From NCBI GenBank assembly GCA_963617485.1, contig CAVEPA010000002.1, positions 1 through 64,000 of the forward strand: DNA of 64,000 nt, read 5' to 3'. The notes under the pieces were generated by a model. It ran no database searches, had not been told where the DNA came from, and saw only the letters and a program-made list of their open reading frames with translations. Positions 34,971-42,891 of this stretch are shown here, in pieces (positions within the stretch are counted from its first letter, which is position 1; every line of letters starts with the position of its first letter). Both the position numbers and the translations under genes were made by a program. This DNA is from UBA1757 sp963617485. Its GTDB lineage: Bacteria; Bacteroidota; Bacteroidia; Bacteroidales; UBA1402.

Positions 34971-36185
34971 ATGAACCTCCGTCTGTCGCTTGTTGTCTTG
35001 CTGCTTTTTGCCTGCACGGCCGTAGATGCCCAAAACATCGCCGAAACGCGCCGCCAGTATCAGGAAACGATGAAACGTATCGAAGAGACGGATAAGGCCC
35101 TGAGCACCAACGAGAAATCGGTCAAGAACCAACTCTACAGATACAATGTCATCAACGAGAAGGTCAAGGAAAACCAGCGTTATCTGAACAAGCTGAATGC
35201 CGCTTACGACCAGACCAAAGCCAAAATCGGCAAACTCAGCAAAGAGCTCAACGAGTTGCAGGCCGAGTTGGATATTCGTCAAGACCAATATGCCAAGATG
35301 GTGCGACAGCTCTACATTAGATTGGGCGACAACGACAAGCTGTTGTTTATTTTCTCGGCCGATAACCTGAACCAAAGCTGGCGGCGTATGCGCTATCTGA
35401 ACGATTATGCCCGCTATCAGCGTCAACAAGCCGAAAAAATCAAGGAGAAACAGGCCGAAATCGCCTTGTCCAAACAACAACTCGAAAAATCACGGCAAGA
35501 GCAAGCCCAGCTGGTGTCGGAGCAGATGAGCGAACAGAACCGCCTGAAAAAGGAACGGAGCGCTCAGAACAGCATCGTTCAGGACCTCAAGAAAAAGCGT
35601 GTCAAACTACAGGCCGAACTGCGCAAAGACAAGCAGAAAGCCGAACGTCTGAACAAAAAAATCGAAGAAATCATCGCTGCCGAAAACAAGAATTCGTCGG
35701 GAGAAGCCGGCAAGAAGGGAGTCGTTACCGCCTATGCCATGTCGGTAGACGAAAAGAAACTGGCCACCGAATTCGGCAACAATATGGGCAAACTTCCCTT
35801 CCCCGTTTCCGAACCGGGTACCGTCATCGTCCATTTCGGAGAGCAGAAGCATAAGGATATGAAATATGTGCAGACCAGCTCCAACGGCATTGATATCCAG
35901 ACCAAGCCAGGAGCCTCGGCACGAGCCATTTTCAAGGGAACCGTATCGAAGGTGTTTGCCGTACAGGGCACCAATTTTTCCATCATCGTACGGCACGGCA
36001 ACTATTTGTCGGTCTACTCCAACTTGGAGAAAGTGACGGTGAAAGCGGGCCAAACGGTAAAAATTGGCGACAAGCTCGGCACCATCTACTCCGACAGCGA
36101 CCAGGGAGGCCTTACCATTATGCACTTCCAAATTTGGAAAGACTTGCAGAAGCTCGACCCGGAAGTTTGGCTACAACGCAATTAG
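34971..36185 (+). CDS. envC: EnvC-like murein hydrolase activator (coiled coil plus degenerate M23/LytM domain)
   Basis: This 404-aa exported protein has a signal peptide (VDAQ) and a long coiled coil (residues ~25-260, rich in E, K and Q). A LytM domain follows at ~285-404. The domain keeps the fold motifs (GIDIQTKPGASARAIFKGTV, IIVRHGNYLSVYSNL, IMHFQIW). However, it lacks the HxxxD zinc ligand (SNGID instead) and the usual HxH, so it is probably non-catalytic and activates an amidase at division, as E. coli EnvC does. It is convergent with the M20 gene (4-nt stop overlap). Confidence 0.9.
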   Translation: MNLRLSLVVLLLFACTAVDAQNIAETRRQYQETMKRIEETDKALSTNEKSVKNQLYRYNVINEKVKENQRYLNKLNAAYDQTKAKIGKLSKELNELQAELDIRQDQYAKMVRQLYIRLGDNDKLLFIFSADNLNQSWRRMRYLNDYARYQRQQAEKIKEKQAEIALSKQQLEKSRQEQAQLVSEQMSEQNRLKKERSAQNSIVQDLKKKRVKLQAELRKDKQKAERLNKKIEEIIAAENKNSSGEAGKKGVVTAYAMSVDEKKLATEFGNNMGKLPFPVSEPGTVIVHFGEQKHKDMKYVQTSSNGIDIQTKPGASARAIFKGTVSKVFAVQGTNFSIIVRHGNYLSVYSNLEKVTVKAGQTVKIGDKLGTIYSDSDQGGLTIMHFQIWKDLQKLDPEVWLQRN

Positions 36186-37255
36186 AAAATCAAACCATCG
36201 AGCAGGCGATAATACATATCAAGGGCCTGCTCTATTTCCTCAATGCACACGTATTCATCGGCAGTATGCGAGCGCATACTGTCACCGGGACCCAATTTGA
36301 CCGAAGGAAAGGGCATACGCGACTGGTCCGACAAAGTAGGTGAGCCATAAAGGTCCATGCCCATTTCCCGGCAACGCTGCACCAACGGATGTTTCAAATC
36401 TATCCCAGATGACGAAAGACGATACGAACGGGCCTTCACTTCACATGCCACTTGCGAGGCGATATAGTCGCAGAGTTCACGGTTGCTGTAGCATTCGTTC
36501 ACGCGCACATCTACCGTAAAGCGACAAGTGTCGGGGATAACATTGTGTTTGCTGCCCGCATTGATGATGGTAACGGTCATTTTCACAGGGCCAAGCAAAG
36601 GAGAAACCTTGGGCAAAGTTGTCCGCTCGAACCACTGTATATCCTTGATAGCCTTGTAAATAGCATTATCACCCAAGTTGTGGGCCGCGTGTCCGCTACG
36701 TCCGTAAGCGCAACAATCGAGTACCAACAGACCCTTTTCGGCAACAGCCACGCGCATCGAAGTTGGTTCACCCACGATGGCCAGGTCGATAGCGGGCATA
36801 TCTTTGAGCAGAAGGTCGATACCACCTTCGCCCGTCACTTCTTCCTGACAGGAAAGCCCCAAAACAAGGTTATAAGACTGATGTTTGCCTTGGGCATAAG
36901 CATCGCGCAAAGCCAGAAAAGTGCTGACCAGGCTGCAAAGGGGCGCACCGGCATCGTTGCTTCCAAGCCCATAGAGGCGGCCGTTCTCTATGGTCGGCTC
37001 AAAGGGCGGGCGCGTCCAAGAATCGCTGGACGGGACTGTGTCTATGTGGGAATTGAGCAGCAGCGTGGGCAGGGACGCATCGGGTTGCCAAGCATAGCAC
37101 CATAGGTTGTTGCCCACCCGGTGAATATCCAAGGAGGATTGTTCCAGATAATGTTGCAGAAAATCGGCACGGGTGTTTTCTTCACGGCTCTTGGCAGGAA
37201 TACGCACCAAGGATTGCAGAAGTTCGAGGGTCGAAGGCAATGAGTTCTGATTCAT
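36182..37255 (-). CDS. argE: M20 family deacetylase, probably N-acyl-ornithine deacetylase (ArgE-like)
   Basis: The 357-aa metallohydrolase has the M20 two-metal set: NSHIDTVPSS (His, Asp), GLGSNDAGAPLCSL (bridging Asp), SCQEEVTGEGG (general base Glu), IVGEPTSM and a late SHTADEYV (His). An inserted dimerisation domain (about 170-280) is present. GLGSNDAGA is typical of the Bacteroidota ArgE group, which releases ornithine from acetyl- or succinyl-ornithine. No arginine gene is adjacent, so the substrate is inferred. ATG 37255 is chosen because the longer frame crosses both divergent promoters. Confidence 0.82.
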   Translation of the reverse strand: MNQNSLPSTLELLQSLVRIPAKSREENTRADFLQHYLEQSSLDIHRVGNNLWCYAWQPDASLPTLLLNSHIDTVPSSDSWTRPPFEPTIENGRLYGLGSNDAGAPLCSLVSTFLALRDAYAQGKHQSYNLVLGLSCQEEVTGEGGIDLLLKDMPAIDLAIVGEPTSMRVAVAEKGLLVLDCCAYGRSGHAAHNLGDNAIYKAIKDIQWFERTTLPKVSPLLGPVKMTVTIINAGSKHNVIPDTCRFTVDVRVNECYSNRELCDYIASQVACEVKARSYRLSSSGIDLKHPLVQRCREMGMDLYGSPTLSDQSRMPFPSVKLGPGDSMRSHTADEYVCIEEIEQALDMYYRLLDGLIF

Positions 37256-37278
37256 CGTATAAACATGGTTTAGGAGAG

Positions 37279-37286
37279 CAAAATTA
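37279..37286 (-). promoter_or_regulatory. Probable promoter of the M20 gene, TAATTTTG
   Basis: On the minus strand TAATTTTG fits TAnnTTTG, 23 nt before the M20 ATG. It is back to back with the acyl-CoA ligase box 22 bp away. Confidence 0.5.
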
Positions 37287-37308
37287 AAGTTTTTTGCCCA
37301 AATTACAC

Positions 37309-37316
37309 TACCTTTG
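37309..37316 (+). promoter_or_regulatory. Probable promoter of the acyl-CoA ligase/prfB unit, TACCTTTG
   Basis: TACCTTTG matches TAnnTTTG, 27 nt before the chosen ATG. It overlaps the in-frame TTG at 37314, which rules that codon out as a start. Confidence 0.55.
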
Positions 37317-37343
37317 TCGTTCCTATCAAAAAAAGACATTGAC

Positions 37344-39167
37344 ATGAATGAAATCCTGCATCTCGCAAAACTGATACCGACCAAGGCGAAACAACAGCCC
37401 GACACTGTGGCAGTCCGTTTCCGCGACTATACCGATGGAAAATGGAAAGGCCTCACTTGGGCCGACCTTGAGGGTTCCGTCAATCTGGTGGCAGCCGCCA
37501 TGCTGAAATTCGGTATCAAGAAGGGCGACAGAATTGGCATTTACTCACAGAACAAGCCCGAATGCATCGTCTGCGAATCGGCCATTTATTCGCTTTGCGC
37601 CGTAGGAGTTCCTTTTTACGCCACCTCCACCACCGCTCAGATTGAGTATTTCATTCAGGATGCCGACATCAAGCTGGTCTTTGTTGGCCAACAATATCAA
37701 TACGATCGTGCCTTTGAGGCCAAGACCGATAATTGCGGGTTGCAAAAGATTGTCATCTTCGATACCGAAGTGCGTCTGAACCGCAACGACCACGACTCGG
37801 TTTACCTGAAAGACTTCATGCACGCAGGTCTCATCGCCGATCTCAAAAACGAAGTGCAAGCCATCCGCAACAATTGCAGTTTCGACGACATGGCCAATAT
37901 TCTGTATACATCCGGTACAACGGGCAACCCCAAAGGCGTGATGCTGATGCACAGCAATTTCCACGAAATTGTCCGCGTAATGAACCTCAAGCTGCAGAAC
38001 GTTATCGGCAAGCACCAGTCTTCGCTCTGTTTCCTGCCGCTGACCCATATCTTTGAGAAGGCATGGACTTACTATTGTCTGCAGAACGACATCCGCGTCG
38101 ATATCAACCTTAGACCCAACGACGTACAGATGGCCATCAAAGAGGTGCGTCCCAATTATATGTGCAACGTTCCCCGTTTTTGGGAGAAAGTCTATGCCGG
38201 CGTACAGACTGTTCTGAGCAATTATTCGCCTTTTATGCAAAAGGTGGTAAACTTCTCGCTGCGCATAGGAGAGGCTTACCATTGGAAATACCGCCGCTTG
38301 GACAAACACGCACCCTTGGGCCTTTACCTGGCTTACGTCCTGGCCAATATGTTGGTTTTCAGCAAAGTGAAGAAAACCGTCGGGCTGGGCAACGGACTAC
38401 TCTTCCCCATCGCCGGTGCCAGACTCAACGATGAAGTCTGCCGTTTTATCTATTCCATCGGCGTTCCCGTCTGCTATGGCTACGGACTGACGGAATCTAC
38501 CGCTACGGTGGCCTGCTGGGACGACAGCAACTTCTGCTTGGGCTCAGTCGGGACGGCAGTAGACGGGCTGGACATCAAGATTTCCGAACAAGGAGAAGTG
38601 CTGCTGAAGGGCAGGACCATCACCCCGGGCTATTACAAGCGTCCCGATGCCAATGCCGAAAGTTTCACCGCCGACGGCTACTTCCGCACGGGCGACTGCG
38701 GCTATCTAGACGAGGAAGGCCGTCTTTTCCTGACCGACCGCATGAAAGACCTTTTCAAGACATCCAACGGCAAGTACATCGCCCCACAGAATATCGAAAG
38801 CATCCTCGAGAACGACAGATACATCGACAATGCAGTGATTATCGGCAACGAGCGCAAGTTTGTGAGTGCCATCATCGTGCCTACTTTCAGCGAGATGGGT
38901 GGGTTGCTCAAAGAGCTGGGCATCAACGACTTGTCGGCAGACAACATAGAAGCTTGCGTCAAGGACGAGCGCATTTACCGCTTCTTTGAACAACGCATCC
39001 GGCTGGCACAGAAGGATATGGCCGGCTACGAACAGGTGCGCCGCTTCATCTTGCTGCCCGAGGCCTTCTCGATGGAAAAGGGAGAGCTTACCAACACGCT
39101 GAAAACCAAACGAAATATCATCATCGAGCACCATCGTCAAGAGGTGGATGCTCTATACGAAAACTAA
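37344..39167 (+). CDS. Long-chain fatty acid--CoA ligase (AMP-binding)
   Basis: This 607-aa ANL-superfamily enzyme adenylates fatty acids and transfers them to CoA. It has the P-loop ILYTSGTTGNPKGVMLMHSN, the CFLPLTHIFEKAWTYY block typical of long-chain acyl-CoA synthetases, YGYGLTESTATVACW, the hinge YFRTGDCGYLDEEGRLFLTDRMKD and the catalytic lysine region near the C-terminus (GELTNTLKTKRN). No signal or membrane helix is seen. The stop is 5 nt before the prfB ATG, so the two are likely co-transcribed. Confidence 0.93.
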   Translation: MNEILHLAKLIPTKAKQQPDTVAVRFRDYTDGKWKGLTWADLEGSVNLVAAAMLKFGIKKGDRIGIYSQNKPECIVCESAIYSLCAVGVPFYATSTTAQIEYFIQDADIKLVFVGQQYQYDRAFEAKTDNCGLQKIVIFDTEVRLNRNDHDSVYLKDFMHAGLIADLKNEVQAIRNNCSFDDMANILYTSGTTGNPKGVMLMHSNFHEIVRVMNLKLQNVIGKHQSSLCFLPLTHIFEKAWTYYCLQNDIRVDINLRPNDVQMAIKEVRPNYMCNVPRFWEKVYAGVQTVLSNYSPFMQKVVNFSLRIGEAYHWKYRRLDKHAPLGLYLAYVLANMLVFSKVKKTVGLGNGLLFPIAGARLNDEVCRFIYSIGVPVCYGYGLTESTATVACWDDSNFCLGSVGTAVDGLDIKISEQGEVLLKGRTITPGYYKRPDANAESFTADGYFRTGDCGYLDEEGRLFLTDRMKDLFKTSNGKYIAPQNIESILENDRYIDNAVIIGNERKFVSAIIVPTFSEMGGLLKELGINDLSADNIEACVKDERIYRFFEQRIRLAQKDMAGYEQVRRFILLPEAFSMEKGELTNTLKTKRNIIIEHHRQEVDALYEN

Positions 39168-39172
39168 ACCCT

Positions 39173-40259
39173 ATGACGACGACCGAACAGATTAAAGAAG
39201 TTCAGGAGCGCGAGCACGCGCTGAGGAGGTATCTTTGACATCGATGGAAAGATATCGCAGTTAGCCACCGAAGAAGAAAAGACCCAAGCCGCCGATTTTT
39301 GGGACGACCAAAAATCGGCCGAGGCCCAGATGCGCAAAATCAAGGACCTGCGGTCGTGGATAGAGGCATACAAGGCCGTGGAAACCGCCTGCGAAGAGCT
39401 GACGCTGGCCTACGACTTCTACAAAGAAGAGGCCATGAGCGAAGAGGAGATTGACCAGACCTACGCCCACACGCTCAGCCTGGTAGAAGGTCTTGAAATG
39501 AAGAATATGCTGCGTCACGAAGAAGACAAGCTGGGCGCCGTACTGAAGGTGAACGCCGGTGCGGGCGGCACCGAGAGCCAGGATTGGGCCGAAATGCTTT
39601 TCCGTATGTATCAGCGTTACTGCGAAAACCACGGTTACAAAGCTCAGATTACCAACTGGCAAGACGGCGATGATGCCGGCATCAAGACTGCCACAATGAC
39701 CATCGAGGGCGATTATGCTTTCGGTTATCTGAAGAGCGAAAACGGCGTGCATCGTCTGGTGCGCGTATCGCCCTACAATGCCCAAGGCAAACGCATGACA
39801 TCCTTCAGTTCTGTCTTTGTCGTGCCCTTGGTCGACGATACCATCGAAATAGAAATCAAAGAGTCGGACATCACTTGGGACACCTTCCGTTCGTCGGGAG
39901 CCGGCGGTCAGAATGTAAACAAAGTGGAAACGGGCGTGCGCCTGCACCACATCCCCACCGGTATCGTCATCGAGAATACCGAAAGCCGCTCACAATTGGG
40001 AAACAAGGAAAATGCCCTGCGCCTGCTCAAATCGCAACTCTACGAAATAGAGCTGGAAAAGCGTCGCGCCGAGCAAGCCAAGATTGAGGCCGGCAAGAAG
40101 AAAATCGAATGGGGTTCGCAAATACGCAGCTACGTCTTCGACGACCGTCGCGTGAAAGACCATCGCACCAACTATCAGACTTCCAACGTACAAGCAGTGA
40201 TGGACGGCGATTTGGATGCCTTCATCAAAGCTTATCTGATGGAGTTCGGGGCAGAATAG
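39173..40259 (+). CDS. prfB: Peptide chain release factor 2, with programmed +1 frameshift
   Basis: RF2 ends translation at UGA and UAA. The first 21 codons (MTTTEQIKEVQERE...) reach CTT at 39233-39235, followed by in-frame TGA. A +1 shift over T39236 continues at GAC (39237) to give 361 aa: join 39173-39235 and 39237-40259. The slip site TAT CTT TGA C and an AGGAGGT just before it (39225-39231) match the classic autoregulatory prfB site. The catalytic GGQ is in SSGAGGQNVNK. The codon-recognition tripeptide reads SPY (VRVSPYNAQG) where E. coli has SPF. A low RF2 level favours the shift, giving feedback. Confidence 0.96.
39225..39239 (+). promoter_or_regulatory. prfB programmed frameshift site
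   Basis: The order is AGGAGGT, then ATCTTTGAC. CTT in the P site slips to TTT when UGA in the A site is read slowly. The Shine-Dalgarno-like element upstream is the known stimulator in other bacteria. Confidence 0.95.
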
Positions 40260-40272
40260 CACTATCTATCAT

Positions 40273-41295
40273 ATGAACGAGCTGGAACTTAAGGCCTTGG
40301 CGCTACACCGGGTGGGCAACAAGGCCAACGAAGATGCTTGCGTCTTTTCCGAAGAACTGCTGACACTGGATGAAAACTTGCAGCTGGTTTTGGGCGACTA
40401 CTTTGCCTTGGCCTCCAAATCGGAAGAGATGTTTCAGTTTTATCACGAGGAAAACCTCGATGAAAACGTCGTTTTCTGCTGCGCCCAACGCATTTTCGAG
40501 GAGCCTGACAACCTTTTGGAGCAATCGCGCGTACTGGCAGAACATCTCTACGACAAGAGCGAGCATCCCAATATCAAGCCCGGCGAATTTTTCGTGGCCT
40601 ATTTCGAAGGGCAGCTCGAAGAGGAACCTGTACAGGTACTTGGTCTGTTCAAGGCCGAAAACAAGGAGTTTTTCCTGCGCAGCGAATATTGCCGGAACTC
40701 CTTCCAATTGCTGTGTCAAGAAGGCATGAGCACTCATAAACTCGACAAGGCTTGCCTGATTTTCAACCGCAATGCCCAAGAAGGATATGCCCTTTCCATC
40801 GTCGATCACGTGAACCGTGGCGAAGCCATTTTCTGGGTGGAAGACTTCCTGCAGGCCCGCCAGCGACGCGATTCCTATTCCAACACGCACGATGCGCTGA
40901 GCATCTGCAAGGATTTCGCCGTCAAAGAGTTGCCCAAACAGTTTGAGCTAAGCCGCGCCGACCAAGCCGATTTTCTGAACCGTTCGGTCAATTACTTCAA
41001 AGAAAACGAGCGTTTCAATATGCAGGACTTTGCCCAACAAGTGATAGGGCAACCCGAAGTTATTGATGTTTTCGACCATTATGCCAGCCAATACCAAAAC
41101 GAACGCGGCATAGACTTAGGCGATGATTTCGCCATTTCGCAAGGGGCCGTCAAAAAGCAGTCGCGTGCACTGAAGAGCGTTATCAAGCTCGACAAGAACT
41201 TCCACATTTACGTGCACGGCAACCGCAACCTCATTGAGCAAGGCGAAGACGACAAAGGCAAATTTTACAAAGTATACTACCAAGAAGAGTCCTAG
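40273..41295 (+). CDS. 37-kDa nucleoid-associated protein (NdpA/YejK family)
   Basis: The 340-aa protein matches the NA37 family found bound to nucleoids in E. coli (YejK). It has an N-terminal region (LKALALHRVGNKAN), PGEFFVAYFEGQLEEEPVQVLGLFK, VDHVNRGEAIFWVEDFLQ and a C-terminal FAISQGAVKKQSRALKSVIKLDKNFHIYVHGNR. The role in Bacteroidota is unproven. It follows prfB after 13 nt and may share its transcript. Confidence 0.88.
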   Translation: MNELELKALALHRVGNKANEDACVFSEELLTLDENLQLVLGDYFALASKSEEMFQFYHEENLDENVVFCCAQRIFEEPDNLLEQSRVLAEHLYDKSEHPNIKPGEFFVAYFEGQLEEEPVQVLGLFKAENKEFFLRSEYCRNSFQLLCQEGMSTHKLDKACLIFNRNAQEGYALSIVDHVNRGEAIFWVEDFLQARQRRDSYSNTHDALSICKDFAVKELPKQFELSRADQADFLNRSVNYFKENERFNMQDFAQQVIGQPEVIDVFDHYASQYQNERGIDLGDDFAISQGAVKKQSRALKSVIKLDKNFHIYVHGNRNLIEQGEDDKGKFYKVYYQEES

Positions 41296-41538
41296 ACTCC
41301 ATCAGCTTCCTGTCGTCCTTTCCGCTCTTTTCATGGCTTTCCGTATTAGAAGTGTCTCATGTGCGTTTTTCATTAATTCGGTGCAGAGATAGCAGATGTT
41401 TAATGAATTCCGAATTTTCTCAAAAATAATAAAAACCCATGCCCATCGACGGATTGTTATGGGGTAGCAGTTTTGAGATAGTCTGCGGTTATTGGGGGAA
41501 TTAATTTTTACATATTGCAGATATTTAAGCAGGGGCGT
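41296..41538 (+). other. Intergenic region, 243 nt, no gene recognised
   Basis: This stretch is AT-rich. It contains a partial inverted pair AATTCGG/CCGAATT (within 41370-41420) and a TAATTTTT near 41502 that is one base off TAnnTTTG. It may hold the promoter of the following methyltransferase gene. I see no RNA gene. Confidence 0.5.
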
Positions 41539-42774
41539 ATGAACACAGTTTTATCCGAATTTGTACAGGCACATTTGGACGATGATTTGTGTGAGCTGGC
41601 TTTGAAAGGGTCACGCTATCCGCAGATAGATATGCCTCAAGCTCTGGTGCAGATAGCCGGGTATCAGGCCATCCGGCAGAAGGTGCCGCAATGGTACGCC
41701 TACCCGGATTTGTGTTTTCCGCCCAAACTCTCATTGGAACAAGCATCGTCCGAAACCACGGCTCAGTATAAAAAGTCTGTGGTGGAACGCTTGTTGCCAT
41801 CAGAGCGGCGCAACTTGGGCTTCGATTTGACGGGCGGTCTGGGTGTAGACACCTATTATTTGTCGGAACTTTTCCAGCAATATGTCTATGTGGAGCAACA
41901 AGAATCGCTGAGCCAATGTGCGCGGCACAATTTCGATGTTTTGCACCGCCCACAGGTGCAAGTAAGGTGCGGTACCGCCGAAGAGACTTTGCGCAACACC
42001 GACCACGCCGACTTTATTTATCTTGACCCGGCCCGGCGCGACAACAATGGTCACAAGGTCTTTGCCCTGCAAGATTGCAGCCCCGATCTCACATTGTTGT
42101 TGCCGTTGTTGCGCGAAAAATGCTCCCTGTTGATGCTGAAGCTTTCGCCCATGTTGGATATCAGCCAAACGCTGGCCCAATTGGGGAATGTGGACGAATG
42201 TCATGTGCTGGCCCTCGACAACGACTGCAAAGAACTTCTGATGGTGTTGCACTTCGATGGAAAAGACAAGGACACCCGCTTGTACACGCGCAATTTCCGC
42301 CACAATGCTTCCACCCAATGTTTCGACTGTTTCCGCCAAGAAGAGAGAACTTCTCAGGCAACCTTACTGGCATCGGACAATCCTTGGTTCAAGAACGCAA
42401 GCCTGCCCGACGAACCGCTGTATCTGTACGAACCCAATGCAGCCCTGATGAAAGCAGGCACCTACAAACTATTGTCACAGCGCTATGGTCTGCTAAAACT
42501 GCATCAGCACACACATCTGTATTTGTCCGACCGTCTGGTGGATGGTTTTCCGGGCCGGATATTCCGTCTTGTCGAGATTCTTGCACCATCGTCCAAGGCA
42601 AGCAAACTGCGATTGCAACAGCTAAGCAAGGCCAACCTGGCTTGTCGCAACTATCCCGAAACAGTAGAAGCCCTTCGTAAAAAATATCGTCTGAAAGAAG
42701 GCGGACAAAACTACATATTTGCAGTCACCCTTGCCGATAACCAACGGCTTTTCCTGCTCTGCGAAAAGATTTAA
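41539..42774 (+). CDS. PG1098-like class I SAM-dependent methyltransferase with THUMP-like domain
   Basis: This 411-aa protein has an N-terminal helical part and a SAM-binding Rossmann core (GFDLTGGLGVDTYYLSELF near residue 95, YVYVEQQ, DFIYLDPARRDNNGHKVF). The core is followed by a ferredoxin-like domain and a C-terminal THUMP-like domain. This is the architecture of Porphyromonas PG1098, restricted to Bacteroidota. The DPARR motif resembles N6-adenine-type methyltransferases acting on RNA, but the target is unknown. ATG 41539 is the first ATG in frame. A large hairpin follows the stop. Confidence 0.85.
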   Translation: MNTVLSEFVQAHLDDDLCELALKGSRYPQIDMPQALVQIAGYQAIRQKVPQWYAYPDLCFPPKLSLEQASSETTAQYKKSVVERLLPSERRNLGFDLTGGLGVDTYYLSELFQQYVYVEQQESLSQCARHNFDVLHRPQVQVRCGTAEETLRNTDHADFIYLDPARRDNNGHKVFALQDCSPDLTLLLPLLREKCSLLMLKLSPMLDISQTLAQLGNVDECHVLALDNDCKELLMVLHFDGKDKDTRLYTRNFRHNASTQCFDCFRQEERTSQATLLASDNPWFKNASLPDEPLYLYEPNAALMKAGTYKLLSQRYGLLKLHQHTHLYLSDRLVDGFPGRIFRLVEILAPSSKASKLRLQQLSKANLACRNYPETVEALRKKYRLKEGGQNYIFAVTLADNQRLFLLCEKI

Positions 42775-42810
42775 AAAATCTCGTCATGGCGGACGACACT
42801 CGCAAGAACG

Positions 42811-42851
42811 AAAAGAAGCCGAGTGAAAAAGTTTTTCTCTCGGCTTCTTTT
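42811..42851. terminator. 41-nt near-perfect inverted repeat, probable terminator
   Basis: AAAAGAAGCCGAG (42811-42823) pairs with CTCGGCTTCTTTT (42839-42851). Inside, GAAAA/TTTTC extends the stem past a single T-T mismatch. The 3' arm ends in TTTT. It lies 36 nt after the methyltransferase stop and could end transcripts on either strand. The next promoter starts 16 nt later. Confidence 0.8.
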
Positions 42852-42867
42852 CTCGCTTCAATCGCAC

Positions 42868-42875
42868 TACCTTTG
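42868..42875 (+). promoter_or_regulatory. Probable promoter of the receiver/PPDK-N gene, TACCTTTG
   Basis: TACCTTTG matches TAnnTTTG and ends 16 nt before the ATG at 42892, so the leader would be about 10 nt. This excludes the longer frame that begins inside the upstream hairpin. Confidence 0.6.
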
Positions 42876-42891
42876 TTTCAAATTTTGGGAA

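Noticed and set aside
39173..39238. prfB as a broken pseudogene because of the in-frame TGA
   Set aside because: The TGA lies in the exact programmed frameshift context and the downstream frame is fully intact.
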